Assembly: GCA_973895155.1 (NCBI GenBank)
Contig: OZ316897.1
Span: 19,654,001-19,718,000, forward strand
DNA: 64,000 nucleotides
Origin: Marsupella aquatica
Taxonomy: Eukaryota > Marchantiophyta
Direction of reading: 5' to 3'
This document shows positions 59,907-64,000 of this stretch, piece after piece (position 1 is the first letter of the stretch; each line of letters starts with the position of its first letter). Below the pieces are notes generated by a model. That model was given only the letters and a program-made list of their open reading frames with translations, was not told the origin of the DNA and did no database searches. The position numbers and the translations under genes are program-made.

Positions 59907-60853
59907 CCATTGATAAACTAGTCTTTAATAGTAGACTTCGAGGTTGTTGGGTTATATTGATCTACCAGATCCAATAATTTATCAGCGTATTTCCTCACAG
60001 ACCCATGTTTCTTCATGTGGAGATGCGAGATTTGAGCAAAGGCACGCGCAGCTGCCCCCTCTTCTTTGTATTTGGCTAAGAAGGCAGCCTTCAATTTTCC
60101 CCAATCCTGCTTGTCCGGGAAATGGTCATACCATTATTGCGCTCCCTTCTTCATCAATCCACCGAACAGATTGGCCTTTTCAGCATCTTGGCTCTGTCCA
60201 TTGGATGCTGCTGCAGCCTCAAATTCTTTTAAATACACCTCTGCATCCTCTTTGGAGGTACCAAAGAACCGGTCATATCGCACATTATTGCGAGCCATCG
60301 TGGCTGGAGCTACAAGTAGAGTTGAGCGGGTAACAAAAGGTAAACTGAGCGGTGTAGCAAATGGGTTCGGGCTACCTAAGCCTGAATTGCTGCTGCTTGT
60401 CTCACTAGAGGACGAACTCCCAGTTTCACCCAGTGAGTCTGCATTATCCAACTACAGAAAGTTGTCAAGCTTCTCTTGGGAGAATGATTCTGCAATTGTG
60501 CTCTCAGAAATGTGAGAGGAAGGTTCTTCGGCTACACCCGCTTTTCCAGAGTTAATTTGGCTTGAAGAACGGCCAGTCTTTTGGTGGAGGTTGGTCTTTT
60601 GTGATCCGACCAATTTTGGGCCTAAACGAAGGTTTACAAATAGAGGTCGTGATGACGTAGGACTTCCCACCGAGCCACTTGGTATTGCCTCTTGAATAGA
60701 TCTTACCTGCTTCCACACACTCCTAGGTGTAGGTGCTCCTGGTGATTGCAACTCGGGTATCAATGTTCGAGGAGTTGCTGCTGATTTTATGGCATCCAAA
60801 TTGCTGGAGGCCCTGGTAAGTTTTTTCTTATTTGGTGGATCTCCTTCAGACAT
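59907..60853 (-). pseudogene. gag N-terminal part of the retrotransposon
   Basis: It starts at 60853 with a Lys/Ser/Pro-rich region. The capsid-like retrotransposon gag domain follows (ARNNVRYDRFFGTSKEDA, WYDHFPDKQDWGKLKAAF, HGSVRKYADKLL). Stops sit at 60454-60452, 60136-60134 and near 59921. It is interrupted at the GTAAA duplication by the 8.5-kb insertion and continues at 51377. Confidence 0.85.
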
Positions 60854-62125
60854 ACCTCATCCTCCAAATAGGTGTGGTACTAAGAGCCAAGAAGCGTTCT
60901 CAGCGGACTTATTCGTGGTTGGCCCAGGTTAGGAATCGATGCTGTCTCTCTAGTTCGGGAGGTGCGTCCTGTTTCCATTCTCGAGGCGTCCCCCAACAGC
61001 TTTGTTCAACATCCCCTTCATGATTCCTCGCCTTGCTATCTCACTCCCTCAGCTGGTACTTCCCTTAGTACTCAGCCGAGATCTTAAAACCGCGTTACGC
61101 CAGGCGTGTCCCCACAGTTGAGACGCGGGGAGACACAATACAAGCGTCGTACCCCAAACTGGATGCTTTGAAGGCATCCCGACTTGCGCGTTGGTACATC
61201 TCAGATTCCACTGGATGCTTCTGACAGCGCCCCTTGGAGAGTGGACGCTTCTTGCAGCGTCCCGTCTTAGGTGCGAACGCTTCTGAAAGCGTCCCGCCTT
61301 ACGGAGTCTTCCGGGCCGGATCTAGCCGGATGCTTCTGATGGCGTCCCTTGTGAATGCCTCCTTCCGTCAGCTGTCCGCGAAAACAGGGCGTCCGCACAA
61401 TCGGCCATTCCTATCTGCAGACATCTCTTCTCTACGTGGCTCTCTAAGCCAGGACTTCAACTACTCACGCATCTATCTCCTTCTTAATCTTCTATGTAAT
61501 TCACAGTGCATAATTCCTTCCGCTAACTCCCGGATGGAAATAACTAAATATCTCTTCTATGTAATCCTACCATTCAGCCTCAATGTTACTAAATGTAAAT
61601 TTTCATCTTCCCACCAGGTAATAGATAACCAATGTACGCCATTTCTACCTCTCAAGCTCAAAACCCAAGAGTTAACATAATGATTCCTCAGATTCCTAAT
61701 TCTTAATATTCCTAAGGATCGGATAGGTGGCATCATCTACACGAACCTGGTAACTCAGCAATTTACACCCATACGTCACGCGCAATGTTATGGTAAATTC
61801 GCTTGCCACTTATGGTGCCTTTGTGACTTCAATTCCTGTTACTCCCTCCGAAGCAATCTGATGACCAACCTCTGCTCCACCTTGTGGCACCTTCTCTGTT
61901 GGGAGAAGAGTGTCTTCCGCTAAGTTTGGTCCAACAAATGCCTCCAGAGCTCTCAAGAGAGCTTCCGGGGCATTTTGGATAGAGTATGGTATCACCTCTA
62001 AGCGGAAGCTCTTCATCTTTTTAACTTTGGTGATGACACCCTTCTACAATAGTAGAACGTGAATTTCCTTCACGTCTCAATCTCTCTGGCATTCACTGCC
62101 TTCGTCAATTCAATCTTCAATTCGT
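60854..62125 (-). other. Retrotransposon leader
   Basis: About 1.3 kb between the primer site and gag. It has four or five GACGCTTCT...AGCGTCC hairpins at 61205-61350. A short open frame at 62016-61810 (68 residues) has no recognisable feature, and I do not call it a gene. Confidence 0.5.
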
Positions 62126-62143
62126 TCCCCGGCAGCGGCGCCA
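62126..62143 (-). other. Primer binding site, tRNA-Asp type
   Basis: On the minus strand TGGCGCCGCTGCCGGGGA lies 6 nt inside the 5' LTR. It matches the complement of the 3' end of plant tRNA-Asp except for one base. Confidence 0.82.
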
Positions 62144-62149
62144 AAAAGA

Positions 62150-63371
62150 TGTCGTATAGCAATAAGTATCAAAAGTGTAATTTCTCACTTAAAACCGAGA
62201 TTCTGATCCCTTAAAGAACGTATTTTGGTATGAATTGACTAACTTTCATCATTTTGAGTGATATAGAACTCATAGCTCTACACTTTCTTTACTTCTCAAC
62301 AAAATAAAGTAAACAAAACATAAAAGTAACTTAACTTCAGATTTACAAACTAGAAAGGAAATGATTCCAGTTTTGGAGACTCTAGTAAATTATTGCCACA
62401 CCTTCAGAAAGGACTTGGTCTCAATATAAGCACGCCTAAAATCTCTCAACTCATCAATCTTTCTACTGAAGATACAAAATTGAACAGAGATGAAATTCTG
62501 AATCTGATAAACAAAGCAGCTTTCTGGTTGCAAATGTAATGATATGCCTTAAAATGCCATCAACACGGTTTGACATCAGCGTCGCGCAATTCAGTCAAAC
62601 ACTAAGTCATATTCCGGAACAAAGCAACGGTACTGAAAGCTCTGAGAATCAAATTTATTTCTCATTCATCAACCACTACTCTTGAATTGGCTAGCAAATC
62701 TTGACTCTACAAGCAAGCCTAGCAGTGAATTCAATACGAGTCTCAGAAGTCTGTAACTGAATTCAATCACCACAGGAATTCCTGAATTTCAATCACAACT
62801 TCAAAAAAATGTTGCTTTACTTCCATACAACGCACTCTCAACATGCCTTGTTACAATGGAAGGAGGAGGGACTATTCAGAAGGTCCAATTTTGAATAGAG
62901 TGTTGTCTCTGACTCTCTCTCTCCCTCTCTCCTCAAATGAGCATCCTACTCTGTCTTATAAGTGCTAAGGTCCTAAAATGAAGGAAATATGAAAAGCTAT
63001 ACCTGTTGAACTTGAACTAAGTATGAGGAAGTACAACATAAGTACTTAGAGATCGGAAAATACTACTATATTGGTAATCTATTTCGAAAGTTAAATCTAA
63101 GTATCGGAAAATGAGGGATGCTTCTAAAAGCGTCGGGTCAGAGTGGACGCTTCTGAAAGCATTGTGAGTTAAAGTACTCGGGAATAGTCAACGCTGTTGA
63201 AAGCGTCGGGAGTGAATCATTGGATAAGAGCGGACGCTTCTAAAAGCATCGGTCGAAAAATGGTCGATGAGGGTAGACGTTTCTGTTTAGCGTCCAGAAT
63301 AGAACAAATGCTTGAAAAATGTCGAAAATAAACTGTCTTCCAAGAGGAATGGTAGAGATCGTCATTCCACA
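62150..63371 (-). repeat. 5' LTR (uninterrupted, 1222 bp)
   Basis: Starts TGTCGTATAGC and ends TCATTCCACA, with CTGGC following. It preserves the empty target site of the CACTA element near 62710-62725. Confidence 0.92.
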
Positions 63372-63376
63372 CTGGC

Positions 63377-64000
63377 TGCTCAGATCAGTGGACGGTCAGA
63401 TGCTGTTTATCTCAGCTTATGTGAACCTCTCAGTCTCATCCTGTCTGTCCCCATCTTGTGATGCTCATCATTGCATTTTCAGTAGTTATCTGATCAAAAT
63501 CTCTCTTTCTGGAGCGTGAGCGAGGAAATGCGGTGGCAAGGAAAGGCGGTGGCGAGGAATAGGGACAGCAAAGGGGATCAAGGAGGTTGGAGCTGCCGAA
63601 GGCGATAAAGTAAGTTGGTCACCAAGATGGAGAAGGAAAAATAGACCGGAAACGACAAAGGGAGACGGAGGCCAGGCCAAGAGGAGGCAGTAAAGGATTT
63701 CCAATTCGAGACAACAACGATCATGACAATCAAGAAGATAAGTATATGGGTTCAACAACTTAATCAGAATGAATAAGTCTCACTCCTAACTAACTTCAAC
63801 TATCTATCTTCTACATCTTTTGAATCAAGGATAAAACATTCAAGTACGCAGAAACAAAAGATAAGTTAATGCACGAAGGCAAAGAAAGTCACCACAACAG
63901 AACGTGTCCGATAAACTCCTATAGAAAACTGAAATAATGAGCCAAACATTAAGTGTTTAAACAACGAGGAAAGTGTATACACATGAACACAAAGATTGAC
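63377..64000. other. Right flank
   Basis: Sequence beyond the retrotransposon. No gene or repeat that I can support. Confidence 0.4.

Larger units (their letters stand above)
40284..63371 (-). mobile_element. Ty3-type LTR retrotransposon with two nested insertions
   Basis: It is bounded by LTRs (40284-43143 and 62150-63371), with TG...CA ends and TSD CTGGC at 40279-40283 and 63372-63376. Removing the CACTA insert and the insert in gag leaves about 12.9 kb. The order on the minus strand is 5' LTR, tRNA-Asp primer site, leader, gag, protease, reverse transcriptase, RNase H, integrase, an extra 3-kb coding region, polypurine tract and 3' LTR. Pol order (RT before integrase) makes it Ty3/gypsy-type. 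The primer site and large size recall the Athila/Tat group (inference). Confidence 0.9.

Noticed and set aside
1444-60454. Reassigned TAG codon (many TAGs at Gln-like positions)
   Set aside because: TGA and TAA also interrupt the same genes (33689, 48730, 32092, 60134), some TAGs replace Trp, and frameshifts occur alongside. Ordinary decay explains the pattern.

Overview
The window looks like nuclear DNA of a land plant or close streptophyte relative. The evidence is short GT-AG introns, a CACTA (En/Spm, TNP2-type) transposon, a Ty3-type LTR retrotransposon primed by tRNA-Asp, plant-type putative transposon ORFs and TTTAGGG-type telomere-like repeats. Several gene families here (DUF7869-like genes, a bacterial-type DNA methyltransferase) make a seedless plant such as a bryophyte, lycophyte or fern my best guess, but the species cannot be fixed from sequence alone. 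Nearly everything recognisable is mobile DNA. I see no convincing ordinary host gene, rRNA or tRNA.

Layout. 1-8.5 kb: a decayed DUF7869-like transposase-type gene (minus strand) faces away from an almost intact spliced gene (plus strand) that joins a ParB-like domain to a beta-class DNA amino-methyltransferase. 8.7-14.4 kb: a CACTA element with a broken TNP2 gene and an upstream SET-domain-like gene, the latter cut by a 328-bp MITE. 15.8-20.4 kb: a second DUF7869-like pseudogene (minus) with an upstream palindrome array. 21.6-27.0 kb: a six-exon minus-strand gene related to the first methyltransferase, with degenerate SAM motifs and a C-terminal FCP1/NIF phosphatase-like domain. 28.0-30.3 kb: palindrome arrays. 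30.5-34.2 kb: a third DUF7869-like pseudogene (plus), again divergent from the methyltransferase-like gene. 34.3-38.3 kb: a 4-kb TG...CA-ended element with a 5-bp target duplication, encoding a plant mobile-domain/coiled-coil protein. 40.3-63.4 kb: a 23-kb LTR retrotransposon (minus strand; about 12.9 kb before insertions) with TSD CTGGC. Its left LTR is split by a 1.6-kb CACTA derivative, and its gag by an 8.5-kb partly duplicated element of the same TG...CA class.

The most interesting signal is a repeated partnership. Twice, a DUF7869-like gene and a ParB-like/methyltransferase gene lie head to head, and each pair is sprinkled with its own short palindrome: TTCATGAATTCATGAA in pair 1 and TCGCTCCTGGAGCGA in pair 2. 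The lone third DUF7869 copy carries a third palindrome, GGGATACGCCGTATCCC. I infer a family of two-gene mobile elements in which each element has its own address motif and a DNA-binding or DNA-modifying protein that may read it, comparable in logic to ParB-parS or to VANDAL/VANC anti-silencing. Shared motif use and gene arrangement are seen directly; the function is inference.

Most coding regions carry in-frame stops and small frameshifts. The two methyltransferase-family genes are the best preserved.
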